From assembly GCA_045807725.1 (NCBI GenBank), contig JBJMGV010000116.1:30588-94587 (forward strand): 64,000 nt of DNA, in the 5' to 3' direction. Source of the DNA: DATENM01 sp045807725 (lineage in GTDB: Bacteria; Acidobacteriota; Blastocatellia; UBA7656). Under the pieces are notes generated by a model. It saw nothing but the letters and a program-made list of their open reading frames with translations, was not told the DNA's origin and made no database searches. The position numbers and the translations under genes were made by a program. Shown here piece by piece: positions 1 to 10,515 of this stretch (position 1 is the first letter of the stretch; each line of letters begins with the position of its first letter).

Positions 1-90
1 CGCTGGCGAGGCAACCGGCGTATTCTGTCCGCGCTCGATGTCAGAGCGCCGTTTGCTATCGAAGAAGAACTTCTATTTTTAACAAGAGCG

Positions 91-666
91 ATGATTGTTC
101 AGGCAGGAAAAGCAACGCTGTTACTTGTGGGCTTGATGCTCCCTTTGTGGGTGGCGACGCGGTTTGCCATAAGCGTCTACAGGCGAAGGCGCGGGCGACA
201 AACCTCCACGAGCAGAGAGTTGCTCCTGGCTTCTCTGTTTCTTTATCTGGTCTTCCTTGCCGCCGTGACCATCGTGCCCTTACCGATGTCGAGGTCCAGA
301 ATCCCACGCGCAGACGATATCAATCTTGTCCCCATTCTTCCCCTGCTAAGATGCTTTCAGTTGCAACCATCCGGGATTCCCGAAAGCCGCAGGTTCTGTA
401 TACAAAACCTGCTGGGCAACATCGTCCTCTTTCTCCCGCTCGGCATCCTGCTGCCTCTGGTGTTTCAGCGAATCAACTCTTTGCAAAGAGTTCTCATCGT
501 CGCGGCGGTCGCTTCTTGTGGGATTGAATTGACGCAATTCGTATCGAGACAATTCGGCAGTTATCGCTATGTCGATATTAATGACGTAATCTTAAATACG
601 CTTGGAGCGTGCCTGAGCTTTGCCTGCTTTGCCATCGTGCGCCACTATGCCTGCGCCGAAAGATGA
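91..666 (+). CDS. VanZ-like membrane protein
   Basis: A 191-residue integral membrane protein with about four hydrophobic segments (near residues 5-25, 45-65, 105-130, 140-185). The stretch LLGNIVLFLPLGILLP followed by GIELTQF and VDINDVILNTLGA is the core signature of the VanZ-like family, which has roles in glycopeptide resistance and cell-envelope processes but mostly unknown biochemistry. The reading frame stays open upstream to base 1, so the true start may lie outside the window; ATG 91 has only a close AAGAG as ribosome site. GC content is visibly lower than in the following genes. It converges with the regulator gene on the other strand, 17 bp away. Family call is good; function is not known. 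Confidence 0.75.
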   Translation: MIVQAGKATLLLVGLMLPLWVATRFAISVYRRRRGRQTSTSRELLLASLFLYLVFLAAVTIVPLPMSRSRIPRADDINLVPILPLLRCFQLQPSGIPESRRFCIQNLLGNIVLFLPLGILLPLVFQRINSLQRVLIVAAVASCGIELTQFVSRQFGSYRYVDINDVILNTLGACLSFACFAIVRHYACAER

Positions 667-668
667 CA

Positions 669-698
669 CGTGGTCGCGTCGCCCTACGACGCGGTCAC
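669..698. terminator. Possible shared hairpin between convergent genes
   Basis: GTGGTCGCGTCG and CGACGCGGTCAC form an imperfect 12-bp hairpin with a five-base loop, covering the stop codon of the minus-strand regulator and lying three bases after the stop of the VanZ-like gene. It could end transcripts from both sides, but there is no T tract, so a Rho-independent terminator is only a guess. Confidence 0.3.
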
Positions 699-2075
699 TG
701 AATCAGAAGGCTTATTTTTATTGCCTTTTTCTGCATTCGCGGCGTTGGCCTGTCGCTCGATCATACGATAAAGCGTCTTGCGGTCTACGCCCATAACCTG
801 AGCGGCGCGCGACTTGTTCCCGCCAACCGCGCTCAACACGCGCAACAGGTAACTTGATTCCAACTGCTCAAGCGTCGGCAGCTCGCCTTCGGGGATGACC
901 TCGTTCATCACCGAGGCGACGCGCGGCGTCGAGACGATTTCCGAAGGCAAGTCTTCCAGACGAATGATGCCGCTGCTCAAGGCCGCCAGCCGCTGCATCA
1001 GGTGCTTCAGCTCGCGCACGTTGCCCGGCCAGCGGTAACGTTCGAGCGCTACCATCGCATCCTTCGTCACCGACAGGCGACGATTGCCCAACGCGTATTG
1101 CGACAGGAAAGCCAGCGCCATTGTGCGCACGTCTTCGCGCCGCTCGCGCAGCGCCGGCAGCATAATCGATACGCCCTGCAAGCGGTACAAGAGGTCCTGA
1201 CGGAAGAGGCCCTGCTCGACCAGCGCTTGCGGGTCGCGGTTGGTCGCCGCGATCACACGTACGTTGACGCGCTTTTTCGCGTTGGTTCCGAGCGGGCGGA
1301 ATTCGCCTTCTTGCAGCACGCGCAGCAGCTTGACCTGAAACTGCGCGCTGGTTTCGGTGACTTCATCAAGCAGCAGCGTGCCGCCGTCGGCCTCTTCAAA
1401 CAACCCGCGCCGCGTCGATTCCGCGCCGGTGAACGCGCCGCGCACGTGGCCAAAGAGTTCGGATTCGAGCAGCGTATCGGGAAGCGCGCCGCAGTTGACG
1501 GCCACGAACGGGCGATCAGCGCGCGGACTGCGGCGATGAATCAGGCGAGCGATCAACTCCTTGCCGACGCCCGACTCGCCGCGAATCATCACCGGCAAGT
1601 CGGTCACGGCGACGCGCGCGGCGGTCTTGACGACTTCAATCGTCGCCGGGCTGTTGCCGAGAATTTCCGCTTGTGGTGACTTCAGCGCTTCGACCGGGAT
1701 GAGCTTGCTTGGATAGCGGCGCTGTTCGACGGCGTTGGCGATGGCCTGAAGGACGCTGATGGAGAAGGGCTTGCAGATGTAATCGTTCGCGCCGTGCTGC
1801 ACGGCTTCGATAGCGGCTTCGACCGAAGCCTGCCCGGTCATCAGGATGATCTCGGCTTGCGAATGCAGTTCGCCGCGAAATGCCTTCAACACGTCGAAGC
1901 CGCTCAGCCCATCCATAACCACATCCGAAAAGATGAGGTCAAAGTCGTGCTCGCGTCCGAGCGCCAGCGCCTCGCGGCCACTGGCGGCGGTATACACATC
2001 GTATTCCTGTATGACCATCGCATCGCGCACTAGCTCGCGCAATACCTCTTCGTCGTCCACGACCAATACTTTCAT
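684..2075 (-). CDS. Sigma-54-dependent response regulator (NtrC family)
   Basis: Three-domain enhancer-binding protein. An N-terminal receiver domain (residues 1-120) has DD at 7-8, phospho-acceptor D51 in FSDVVMDG and the lysine in CKPF. A sigma-54 activation AAA+ domain (about 145-380) has Walker A GESGVGKE, the sigma-54 loop GAFTGA and the motif WPGNVREL. A C-terminal Fis-type helix-turn-helix contains NKSRAAQVMGVDRKTLYRMI. The start at 2075 is preferred over an in-frame ATG 72 bp upstream, because GAGGGCGAGG precedes it and the receiver fold begins directly (MKVLVVDDEE). Phosphorylation by a histidine kinase would allow it to open sigma-54 promoters. No cognate kinase is adjacent; the hybrid kinase at 8524 is a possible but unproven partner. 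Confidence 0.93.
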   Translation of the reverse strand: MKVLVVDDEEVLRELVRDAMVIQEYDVYTAASGREALALGREHDFDLIFSDVVMDGLSGFDVLKAFRGELHSQAEIILMTGQASVEAAIEAVQHGANDYICKPFSISVLQAIANAVEQRRYPSKLIPVEALKSPQAEILGNSPATIEVVKTAARVAVTDLPVMIRGESGVGKELIARLIHRRSPRADRPFVAVNCGALPDTLLESELFGHVRGAFTGAESTRRGLFEEADGGTLLLDEVTETSAQFQVKLLRVLQEGEFRPLGTNAKKRVNVRVIAATNRDPQALVEQGLFRQDLLYRLQGVSIMLPALRERREDVRTMALAFLSQYALGNRRLSVTKDAMVALERYRWPGNVRELKHLMQRLAALSSGIIRLEDLPSEIVSTPRVASVMNEVIPEGELPTLEQLESSYLLRVLSAVGGNKSRAAQVMGVDRKTLYRMIERQANAANAEKGNKNKPSDSVTAS

Positions 2076-2544
2076 TTTGCCCTCGCCCTCTTGCTTATTG
2101 AGCCTGGATAAGGGCAAGTGCTGTGCCGCTTGATCTGTCATAACCAATCATCACCCTGAACGTGGGTTAGCCGGATCGCTACAGGCGAGGTTGCGGACGA
2201 TCTCCCCACGGACTGCCGTCGCGCTGTGCCATTTGTCCCCGATGAGAAGAAAATTGTAGGCGTTTTAATTTTCAGCGGCAACCAGTCTGCCGCATCACCC
2301 CCATATGGGGCCGGAAGTTTCTATTGAAAAGCCATAACGGCTGTGTTACTTTGCGAAAGGGAATCAGGGGCAGCCTGCGATTCCTCCATTGATCCGTTAT
2401 TATTAATTCGATTTTGCTCGTCATAAAGTTTTCAGAAGCAGACAAGCCCTGCTTTGCAGTCCGCCGCCCATAGTCCCGCATCAGTGGCTCAAGCGCAGGA
2501 ACGATTGAGCCGCTTCGATTGCGCATTTCTGCGTCGCCCTGGAT
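2076..2544. other. Divergent intergenic region with palindrome
   Basis: No gene seen. It separates the minus-strand NtrC-type regulator from the plus-strand cyclase. At 2299-2310 is a perfect 12-base palindrome, CCCCATATGGGG. Just downstream lies a weak sigma-70-like pair, TTGAAA (2324-2329) and TACTTT (2347-2352) with 17-bp spacing. The palindrome may be an operator for the signalling block; this is inference from position only. Confidence 0.3.
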
Positions 2545-4227
2545 GTGAAGCAGTCGATGCCGAAAGGCCAGTGTCGCTTGAGCAGAGAAATCGCAAAGAA
2601 AACAGCCTTGCCCAAAGACGAGTCCGCTCCCGACAACGCCCTGGTTGTGTGGTTGCGCCTGCAACGCTCGTTAGCTGATAAGAACGGCGTTTCGCTCGTC
2701 ACTCTGAGCCAGGACGGCGCGGCCATCGGTCGCATCGAAAACGACAACAGCATCTGTAAAGCCCTGCGCGTTGCGCCCGATTACGCGCCGCTGTGTCAGG
2801 CCGATTGCGGCGGCGCGCACGACCGCGCGCTGACCGGCGGCGAGCGCATCGAATACACCTGTCACGCTGGCCTGCATTGCTTTGCGATGCCCGTCTCGAT
2901 AGGCAAGCGCCAACTGGTGATCTTAGGCGGGCGCGCCTTCACTTCGACCGCCGAATATATGCGCTTCCAGCGTAACTACAACGACCTGCCTGCCGTGCGC
3001 AGCGGCGAATGCTTGAAGAACATCAAGTTTCTCGACGCACGCGATCTTGCCCAGACCGCCGAGTTGGTGGATTCGACGGCGACTTACCACTTTCACACGG
3101 CGCTGCCCGCCGAGCCGGTCACGAGCGGCAACCCGAACACGTCGCCCGAACTGCTCGACGCGCATCTTGAGATCATACGGCTCACCGATCAGCTTGAAAC
3201 CCGTAAGCGCGCCATCGCGCAGTTCTATGAATTTCTGCGCGGCATCGCCGCCACGCTCGATTCCGACAAGGTCTATCAGACCGTGCTCATCAAGTTCAGC
3301 GAGATGCTCAAGGCTGAGCGCAGCTCGCTGATGATCCTCAATGAAGAGTCGAACGAGCTGGCCCTGGAAGCGGCGCTTGGCGCGCATCACGCACCATCAT
3401 CGACGCCCGTGCGCGTCAAGCTCGGCGAAGGCGTCGCCGGTTCGGTGCTGGCGTCAGGCTTGCCGCTCGTCGTGCGCGATGTTGAAACCGACGCGCGGCT
3501 GCCGCTTGCGCGCCCCGGACAATATCAGAGCAAGTCGTTCATCTGTTTCCCTATTACACTCGGCGCGCGCAAGGTTGGTGTAATCAATCTTACTGAACGC
3601 CGCGACGGGTTGCCTTACGATAACGAAGACCTGACCTTTCTTGAGTTGATGTCGCCGCACCTGGCGTTGATCATCGACCGCACGGAGTGGCACAAGAAGG
3701 CCGAAACCTATCAGCAGATGTCGCTCACCGATCCGCTGACGGGACTGCCGAACCGCCGCTACCTGAGCGACCGTTTGTTTGAAGAGGTCGAACGCTCGAA
3801 GCGTTACGACACGCCGCTGTCGTTTATGATTATCGATGTCGATCATTTCAAAAGTTACAACGACATCTACGGCCACACGAACGCCGACATTGTGCTGGTG
3901 AAGACGGCGCAGTTATTACGCAACTCGATCCGCGCCATTGATATGTCGGCGCGGTTTGCCGGCGATGAATTTTGCATCGTGCTGCCGGAGACAGAGATTG
4001 ATGCCGCCGTGCGCATCGCCGAACGTCTGGGTCGCGCCGTCAGCGAGAACGAGTTTCGCGCCGAGAACGGCGGGCATATGGGCCACGTCACTCTGAGCAT
4101 CGGCGTCGCCTCTTTCTGCCCCACACGTCAAAGCCCCTTAGCTATTATCGAAGCCGCCGACCGCGCGCTTTATCAGGCAAAGATGCGCGGGCGCAATTGC
4201 GTCGCCGCCGCCGACGCGGCAGCTTGA
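2545..4227 (+). CDS. Diguanylate cyclase with PocR and GAF sensor domains
   Basis: 560 residues. Residues about 35-165 resemble the PocR sensory domain, with the cysteine-rich segments CQADCGGAH and YTCHAGLHCFA. A GAF domain covers about 220-375 and a GGDEF domain about 395-555. The active-site motif is AGDEF (472-476), a functional variant in known cyclases, preceded five residues upstream by an intact inhibitory site RAID (463-466). The protein should therefore make c-di-GMP from GTP and be subject to product inhibition. The start is GTG 2545 or ATG 2557, neither with a strong ribosome site. It is first of four same-strand genes ending with an HD-GYP phosphodiesterase, suggesting one local module for making and removing c-di-GMP. 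Confidence 0.9.
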   Translation: MKQSMPKGQCRLSREIAKKTALPKDESAPDNALVVWLRLQRSLADKNGVSLVTLSQDGAAIGRIENDNSICKALRVAPDYAPLCQADCGGAHDRALTGGERIEYTCHAGLHCFAMPVSIGKRQLVILGGRAFTSTAEYMRFQRNYNDLPAVRSGECLKNIKFLDARDLAQTAELVDSTATYHFHTALPAEPVTSGNPNTSPELLDAHLEIIRLTDQLETRKRAIAQFYEFLRGIAATLDSDKVYQTVLIKFSEMLKAERSSLMILNEESNELALEAALGAHHAPSSTPVRVKLGEGVAGSVLASGLPLVVRDVETDARLPLARPGQYQSKSFICFPITLGARKVGVINLTERRDGLPYDNEDLTFLELMSPHLALIIDRTEWHKKAETYQQMSLTDPLTGLPNRRYLSDRLFEEVERSKRYDTPLSFMIIDVDHFKSYNDIYGHTNADIVLVKTAQLLRNSIRAIDMSARFAGDEFCIVLPETEIDAAVRIAERLGRAVSENEFRAENGGHMGHVTLSIGVASFCPTRQSPLAIIEAADRALYQAKMRGRNCVAAADAAA

Positions 4228-4249
4228 GTGAAGATCGCCGCCGTAGCGC

Positions 4250-6571
4250 ATGGATCACACGGACGCCAAACAGGTCATGTGTCGGTTGGCCGATGACGAA
4301 TTCTTCGACCGCGAAGTCGCGCTCGAACGTGTGCTGTCATTGGCTCGCCGGCACGCCAGTCGCCCGCCGCAAAGCGAAGGCGTGCTGAATGCGTCATCCA
4401 CATCCAGTTCGCGCGAAGCCCGAACACCGCGCCGCTCGACCAACGCGCTGCTGCTGGGCGCGCCGCGTGTCGGCAAGAGCGAGCTGTTGCGCAAAGCCTT
4501 TGATCGCCTCTTTGCCGACGGCGTTGAGGTCGTGCCGATCTACTATTCGCTGAAGTCCTATTGCCTCGACGCCGAGCGGCTGGCTCATGATCTGTTCACA
4601 CAATTCCTCGCGCAGTTCATCGCTTTTCGCCGCCACGACCCGCGCTTGATCGAATCGGCGAACGAGCCGCTGGCGGCCATCATGCGCGCCGCGCCGCCCG
4701 ACGATTACATCTGGGTGCGGGCGATGGTGGATGGATTCAGCCGCGCGGCCTCGACCGGCGACGCGCTCTTGATGTTGCGTTCGGCGTTGCAAGCCCCGGC
4801 CTCTGCCGCCGCCTGCTCGCAACTCTCGCCGTTCGTGATGCTCGACAATTTTCATTTGCTCGCCGCCTCGCCGATGATCCGCGCCGAGATGGTGCGCGCC
4901 TTGACGACCGAGCACAGCCGCACGCCACAGCCGGCCTATCTGCTATCGGGCCTGCGGCGCGTGATGACCGGATTGATGCCGCCCGACGAAGAGCTTTATC
5001 GAAGGCTTGAGCTGATTCGCATCGAAGCGATGGGTGATGAGTCAGTCGAAAAGCTGATACGCGCGCTGGCCGCTTCGCTCGATGTTGAGGTCAGCGATTC
5101 GACGGTTGAGCTGATGATTCAACAACTCAACCGCGACCTGTTTTACATACACGCCGTACTCGATGCGGCGGCGTCGCGTCGCGCCAGCCTGAAGACCTTT
5201 ATGGAGTTCGAGCGCGTCTACACCGACGAAGTATTGAGCGGTCGCATCAATCATTATCTTGGCGCGGTGCTGCGCGACATTGCGCCGAACTCGCGCCAGC
5301 AGCGCGCCGCGCTCGAAGCGTTGAACCTGACGCTTGAAAGCAGCGAGGCCGTGCCGATTGATGCGGTCGTCGAGCGGATGGGCGAAGACGCGGCGGAAGC
5401 CGAGTCGCTGTTAGCGCAACTGCACACGCGCGAGTTCCTTGAGATCAGCTATGGCTTCCTGCGCGCCGCCACCGATACGGTGCTGGCCGATTTTGTGCGT
5501 ACCAAGTATCGCAATGAGATTGCCGGCGCGCGCCGTCCCGTCGCCGGCGAAGCGTTGCTCAGCGAAAAGCTCAAGCACTCTTATCGATTGATGATGTCGC
5601 GTTACAATCGCGCCGTCGAATCGCAACTGATTGAGTTGCTGTCGCGCTTCGACTTTCAGAGCGTGCCGGCGAGCCTCTTCGACCTGCCGCAATTCGACCG
5701 CACCTATCGCGGCTTGAGCCGGGTGCAGGTGCGCCGCGCGCTTGACGACGAAGCCGAGCGGCTGCGCCTGCCACAGATCGTGCTGGTCAACGACGCGGGC
5801 GCGGGCGAACAGCCCGGCGTCAACTGGCGGCTCTTTGCCGCGAGCGGGTTTGAAGGCGGCATCTACAGCGAAGCCAATGAAGTCATCTGGCTCATCGCCT
5901 TGATTAATTCAAAAGAGCCGCTCGATGTCGAAACGCTCAATCGCATAGACCAGCGCCTCGAAGCCGCCGCGCGCCCCGCGCCCGACCGCGCCGCCGCGCC
6001 GCGACTGGTGCGCTGGTACATCAGCAAGGAAGCCTTCTCGGCGGTCGCCTCTGAACGGCTGACCGCTTTGCGCGCGCACCGCTCGACCTTCGCGCAACTC
6101 GACCTGATCGAAGATTGCCTGGTGAAACTCGCCACCGGCATGCACACGCGGCCCGCGAGCGAGTTCGAGCTGGTCATCCCCATCGAAGAAGAGGCCGAGC
6201 TGATTGCTGCGCGCACAGTCGAGCAGATTGCCCGCGCCGCCGACTTCGATCAAGAGGCGATCAATCAAATCAAGACGGCGCTCATTGAAGCGTGCATCAA
6301 CGCCGCCGAGCACTCAGATTCACCCGACCGGCGCATCTATCAGCGATTTGCAATTGACGGTGATCGACTTATAATCACCGTGTCGAACAAGGGCAAGACC
6401 TTCGGCGCAGGCGTCGAGACAACCCCCTCGATGTCATTAGCGCCTGCCGCGCAGAAGCGCGGTCGCGGCTTGCAGATCATCCGCGCCTTGATGGATGAAG
6501 TTCGATTCGAGCGCGCCGACGATGGCGCAAGCCTCATAATGACCAAATACCTGAAACGCCCCGAAGCATAA
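4250..6571 (+). CDS. AAA-type ATPase fused to RsbW-like histidine-kinase-type ATPase domain
   Basis: 773 residues. Near the N terminus is a P-loop, GAPRVGKS (70-77), in an AAA/STAND-like ATPase region extending to about 350, with a plausible Walker B in PFVMLDNF. The middle is helical and unassigned. The last 140 residues are a GHKL domain of the anti-sigma-factor kinase (RsbW/SpoIIAB) type: an N box at about 680-688 (EACINAAEH) and a late glycine-rich KRGRGLQIIRALMDEV segment. Such domains phosphorylate STAS antagonists on serine, and a STAS gene lies 130 bp downstream. The inferred role is a regulated partner-switch kinase gated by the ATPase part. The gene begins 22 bp after the cyclase. 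The fusion is unusual; domain boundaries are approximate. Confidence 0.8.
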   Translation: MDHTDAKQVMCRLADDEFFDREVALERVLSLARRHASRPPQSEGVLNASSTSSSREARTPRRSTNALLLGAPRVGKSELLRKAFDRLFADGVEVVPIYYSLKSYCLDAERLAHDLFTQFLAQFIAFRRHDPRLIESANEPLAAIMRAAPPDDYIWVRAMVDGFSRAASTGDALLMLRSALQAPASAAACSQLSPFVMLDNFHLLAASPMIRAEMVRALTTEHSRTPQPAYLLSGLRRVMTGLMPPDEELYRRLELIRIEAMGDESVEKLIRALAASLDVEVSDSTVELMIQQLNRDLFYIHAVLDAAASRRASLKTFMEFERVYTDEVLSGRINHYLGAVLRDIAPNSRQQRAALEALNLTLESSEAVPIDAVVERMGEDAAEAESLLAQLHTREFLEISYGFLRAATDTVLADFVRTKYRNEIAGARRPVAGEALLSEKLKHSYRLMMSRYNRAVESQLIELLSRFDFQSVPASLFDLPQFDRTYRGLSRVQVRRALDDEAERLRLPQIVLVNDAGAGEQPGVNWRLFAASGFEGGIYSEANEVIWLIALINSKEPLDVETLNRIDQRLEAAARPAPDRAAAPRLVRWYISKEAFSAVASERLTALRAHRSTFAQLDLIEDCLVKLATGMHTRPASEFELVIPIEEEAELIAARTVEQIARAADFDQEAINQIKTALIEACINAAEHSDSPDRRIYQRFAIDGDRLIITVSNKGKTFGAGVETTPSMSLAPAAQKRGRGLQIIRALMDEVRFERADDGASLIMTKYLKRPEA

Positions 6572-6701
6572 GCAGGCAACTCCATCCACTAACGTCTGAC
6601 GCAGGCAACTCAGCCTGTCAGCGATGGTTTATGTGCATTGCAAGGCCAGGTCCGTTTATGCGGACATAATCGGATCGGTTGTAAGCCTTAGGGGAAATGT
6701 G

Positions 6702-7070
6702 ATGAACACTATAGAAATCGGTATGCGGTTAATGACCGGCGCGGCGGTGCTCTATCCCGGCTCTTACCTCAATCAGCTTCGCGGCGAAAGCATCGAGCGC
6801 CGCTGCCAGGAACTGCTCACCAGCGGCGTGCGCCACATCATCATCAACTTCGCCGAGACGGAGTTGATAAACAGCATAGGCATTTCCATCCTGCTCGGCG
6901 TCATCGAGGCGGTCAATGAAGCGCGCGGTCGGCTCGTGCTCTCGAACCTGACGCCATCGAACCGCGAGCTGTTCGAGATGCTCGGCCTGCTGTCGCACGT
7001 CCGCATCGAGGCCAGCGAAGAGACGGCGCTTGCCAGCCTGTGCGGTGAACCGCAAGGCGCGACCGTTTGA
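6702..7070 (+). CDS. STAS-domain anti-sigma factor antagonist
   Basis: 122-residue single-domain STAS protein of the SpoIIAA/RsbV type. The conserved phospho-acceptor is probably Ser58 in TELINSIGIS, at the loop before the helix that binds the kinase. The start at 6702 follows AGGGGA at good spacing and gives a normal STAS length; an upstream in-frame start at 6624 would add 26 residues unlike the family. The kinase-like domain encoded just upstream is the obvious candidate to phosphorylate it. No sigma factor of the RsbW-regulated type is adjacent, so the output may instead be the flanking c-di-GMP enzymes. This partner assignment is inferred. Confidence 0.88.
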   Translation: MNTIEIGMRLMTGAAVLYPGSYLNQLRGESIERRCQELLTSGVRHIIINFAETELINSIGISILLGVIEAVNEARGRLVLSNLTPSNRELFEMLGLLSHVRIEASEETALASLCGEPQGATV

Positions 7071-7135
7071 TGAAGTGAATAGGAGATCAATGCCTGTCTT
7101 CGGTTTCCCGATGACGAATGAAGGAGAATGCACCT

Positions 7136-8383
7136 ATGAGCCTCACCATGCGAAAGATGCTGCACAACATCAGCGCCCTGAGCGAACTGGGCAGCGAGAT
7201 CAGTTCAACGCACGACTTCGATGAAGTCGTGCGCGCCTCGTTGCATATGCTGTTGGGCACACTGGCCATTCCGCGCGGCGCAATCGCGCGCTACAGCCAC
7301 GAGCCGCGCCAGTTGAAAGTCGTCGCCGCCAAGGGACTGCAAAAGGCCATCGGCGAAAAGATCGCGCTCGACAGCGAAGAGGCCGAGCAGTTGACGCGAC
7401 ACGCCGGGCCGCTCGATCTGCGCGCCGAGTTGAATGGCTTGTCGCCTTTCGCGCGGCGCAACAGCGAAGTCTTCAAGCGGCTGCGCGCGCAGACGACCGT
7501 GCCGATGGTGGCGCGCGGCGAGTTGATGGGAATGATCTTTCTGTCAGAGAAGTTCACCCGCGAAGCGTTCGGCGAAGACGATCTGGAGATCATCAACACC
7601 ATCGCGCGCCACATCGCCATCGCGTTTTATAATCATCGGCTGATGGTGTCGCTCAGGCGCAAGGCCGAAGAGAATCAACGCCTCTACCGCGAGATGCAGC
7701 AGACCTACCGCGACACGGTCAAAGCCTTCGGCGCGGCCATCGACCTGAAGGATGCCTATACGAGCGGTCACTCGGAGCGCGTCGCGCGCTACAGCGAAGC
7801 CATCGCCCGTGAGATGGGCGTGGCCGGTCGTCAGCTCGATTACATCACCGTCGCCGGCTACCTGCACGACATCGGCAAGATAACGGTTGACCGCTCGATC
7901 ATCAACAACCCGCGCCCGCTGACCGAGCGCGAGTTCAAAGAGCTGAACAAGCACGCGGCGACCGGCTACGAAATCCTTTCGCACATTCGTCACCCGTGGG
8001 ACGAGATCGCGCGGATGGCCGGCTCGCATCACGAGAAGTTCGATGGCACGGGCTACCCGCGTGGCCTGAGCGGCGAGCAGATTCCTTTGGGCGGGCGCAT
8101 CGTCACGCTGGCCGATTCGTTCGACGCGATGATGACCGACCGGCCTTACCGCGCACGCTTGGCGCTCGACCGCGCGCTTTCGGATGTGGCGCGGCACACC
8201 GGCACGCAGTTCTGCCCTGCGGTCGTCGTCGCGTTTTGTCGTTTGCTGTTGAAAGAGATTACCGGCGCGACCCGCGAGCGCGTCTTCCTGCCGGTCATCG
8301 GCATCAAGTTCGACCGCCCCGCGATCATTGCGATGTTGAGCGAGATGATCCTTGAATTCGACGAAGCGTACCTGGCCAGCTAA
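7136..8383 (+). CDS. GAF and HD-GYP domain protein, probable c-di-GMP phosphodiesterase
   Basis: 415 residues. A GAF domain fills about residues 15-170, then a coiled linker, then an HD-GYP domain with the metal-binding pair H244-D245 in LHDIGK and the signature DGTGYPRGLSGEQ with GYP at 306-308. HD-GYP enzymes hydrolyse c-di-GMP. All main motif residues are present, so activity is expected. The start at 7136 follows AAGGAGA eight bases upstream; an in-frame ATG at 7118 lacks a site. It lies 65 bp after the STAS gene and closes the signalling block opened by the PocR-GGDEF cyclase. A heptad inverted repeat begins directly after its stop codon. Confidence 0.92.
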   Translation: MSLTMRKMLHNISALSELGSEISSTHDFDEVVRASLHMLLGTLAIPRGAIARYSHEPRQLKVVAAKGLQKAIGEKIALDSEEAEQLTRHAGPLDLRAELNGLSPFARRNSEVFKRLRAQTTVPMVARGELMGMIFLSEKFTREAFGEDDLEIINTIARHIAIAFYNHRLMVSLRRKAEENQRLYREMQQTYRDTVKAFGAAIDLKDAYTSGHSERVARYSEAIAREMGVAGRQLDYITVAGYLHDIGKITVDRSIINNPRPLTEREFKELNKHAATGYEILSHIRHPWDEIARMAGSHHEKFDGTGYPRGLSGEQIPLGGRIVTLADSFDAMMTDRPYRARLALDRALSDVARHTGTQFCPAVVVAFCRLLLKEITGATRERVFLPVIGIKFDRPAIIAMLSEMILEFDEAYLAS

Positions 8384-8468
8384 GGCAGAGGCTGGGGCTA
8401 GGGACGGGAGGCTAGAGAAGCCTGCTGCTGACCGTCCCTAGCCTCTAGCCTCTAGTCTCCAGCCTCTA
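8384..8468. repeat. Heptad inverted-arm element (GAGGCTA type)
   Basis: Two arms made of degenerate 7-bp units. Read as GAGGCTG, GGGACGG and GAGGCTA, the left arm (about 8388-8418) is mirrored by the right arm (about 8431-8467), whose reverse complement reads GAGGCTG, GAGACTA, GAGGCTA, GAGGCTA, GGGACGG. It starts directly after the TAA of the HD-GYP gene. Related heptamers occur at 35075 and 44691. Confidence 0.8.
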
Positions 8469-8523
8469 AAAATTCTGCTGGAACCACAAAGGCGCTTCGT
8501 GTAGAGTCTCGGTCTGGGAGCGT

Positions 8524-10467
<1,944 letters not shown>

Positions 10468-10480
10468 GGCCGGAGCCGGC

Positions 10481-10509
10481 TTGACATCTTCAGCGTTTGT
10501 GAATACTAT
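10481..10509 (+). promoter_or_regulatory. Strong sigma-70-type promoter
   Basis: TTGACA at 10481-10486 and TACTAT at 10504-10509 are separated by exactly 17 bp. The -35 is a perfect consensus match and the -10 matches at five of six positions. Transcription would begin near 10516, about 365 bases before the peptidase start codon, giving a long leader. Confidence 0.7.
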
Positions 10510-10515
10510 CGCCGC

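Noticed and set aside
2272..2664. Minus-strand coding region of 130 residues
   Set aside because: Overlaps the start of the well-supported cyclase gene; there is no ribosome site or recognisable domain.
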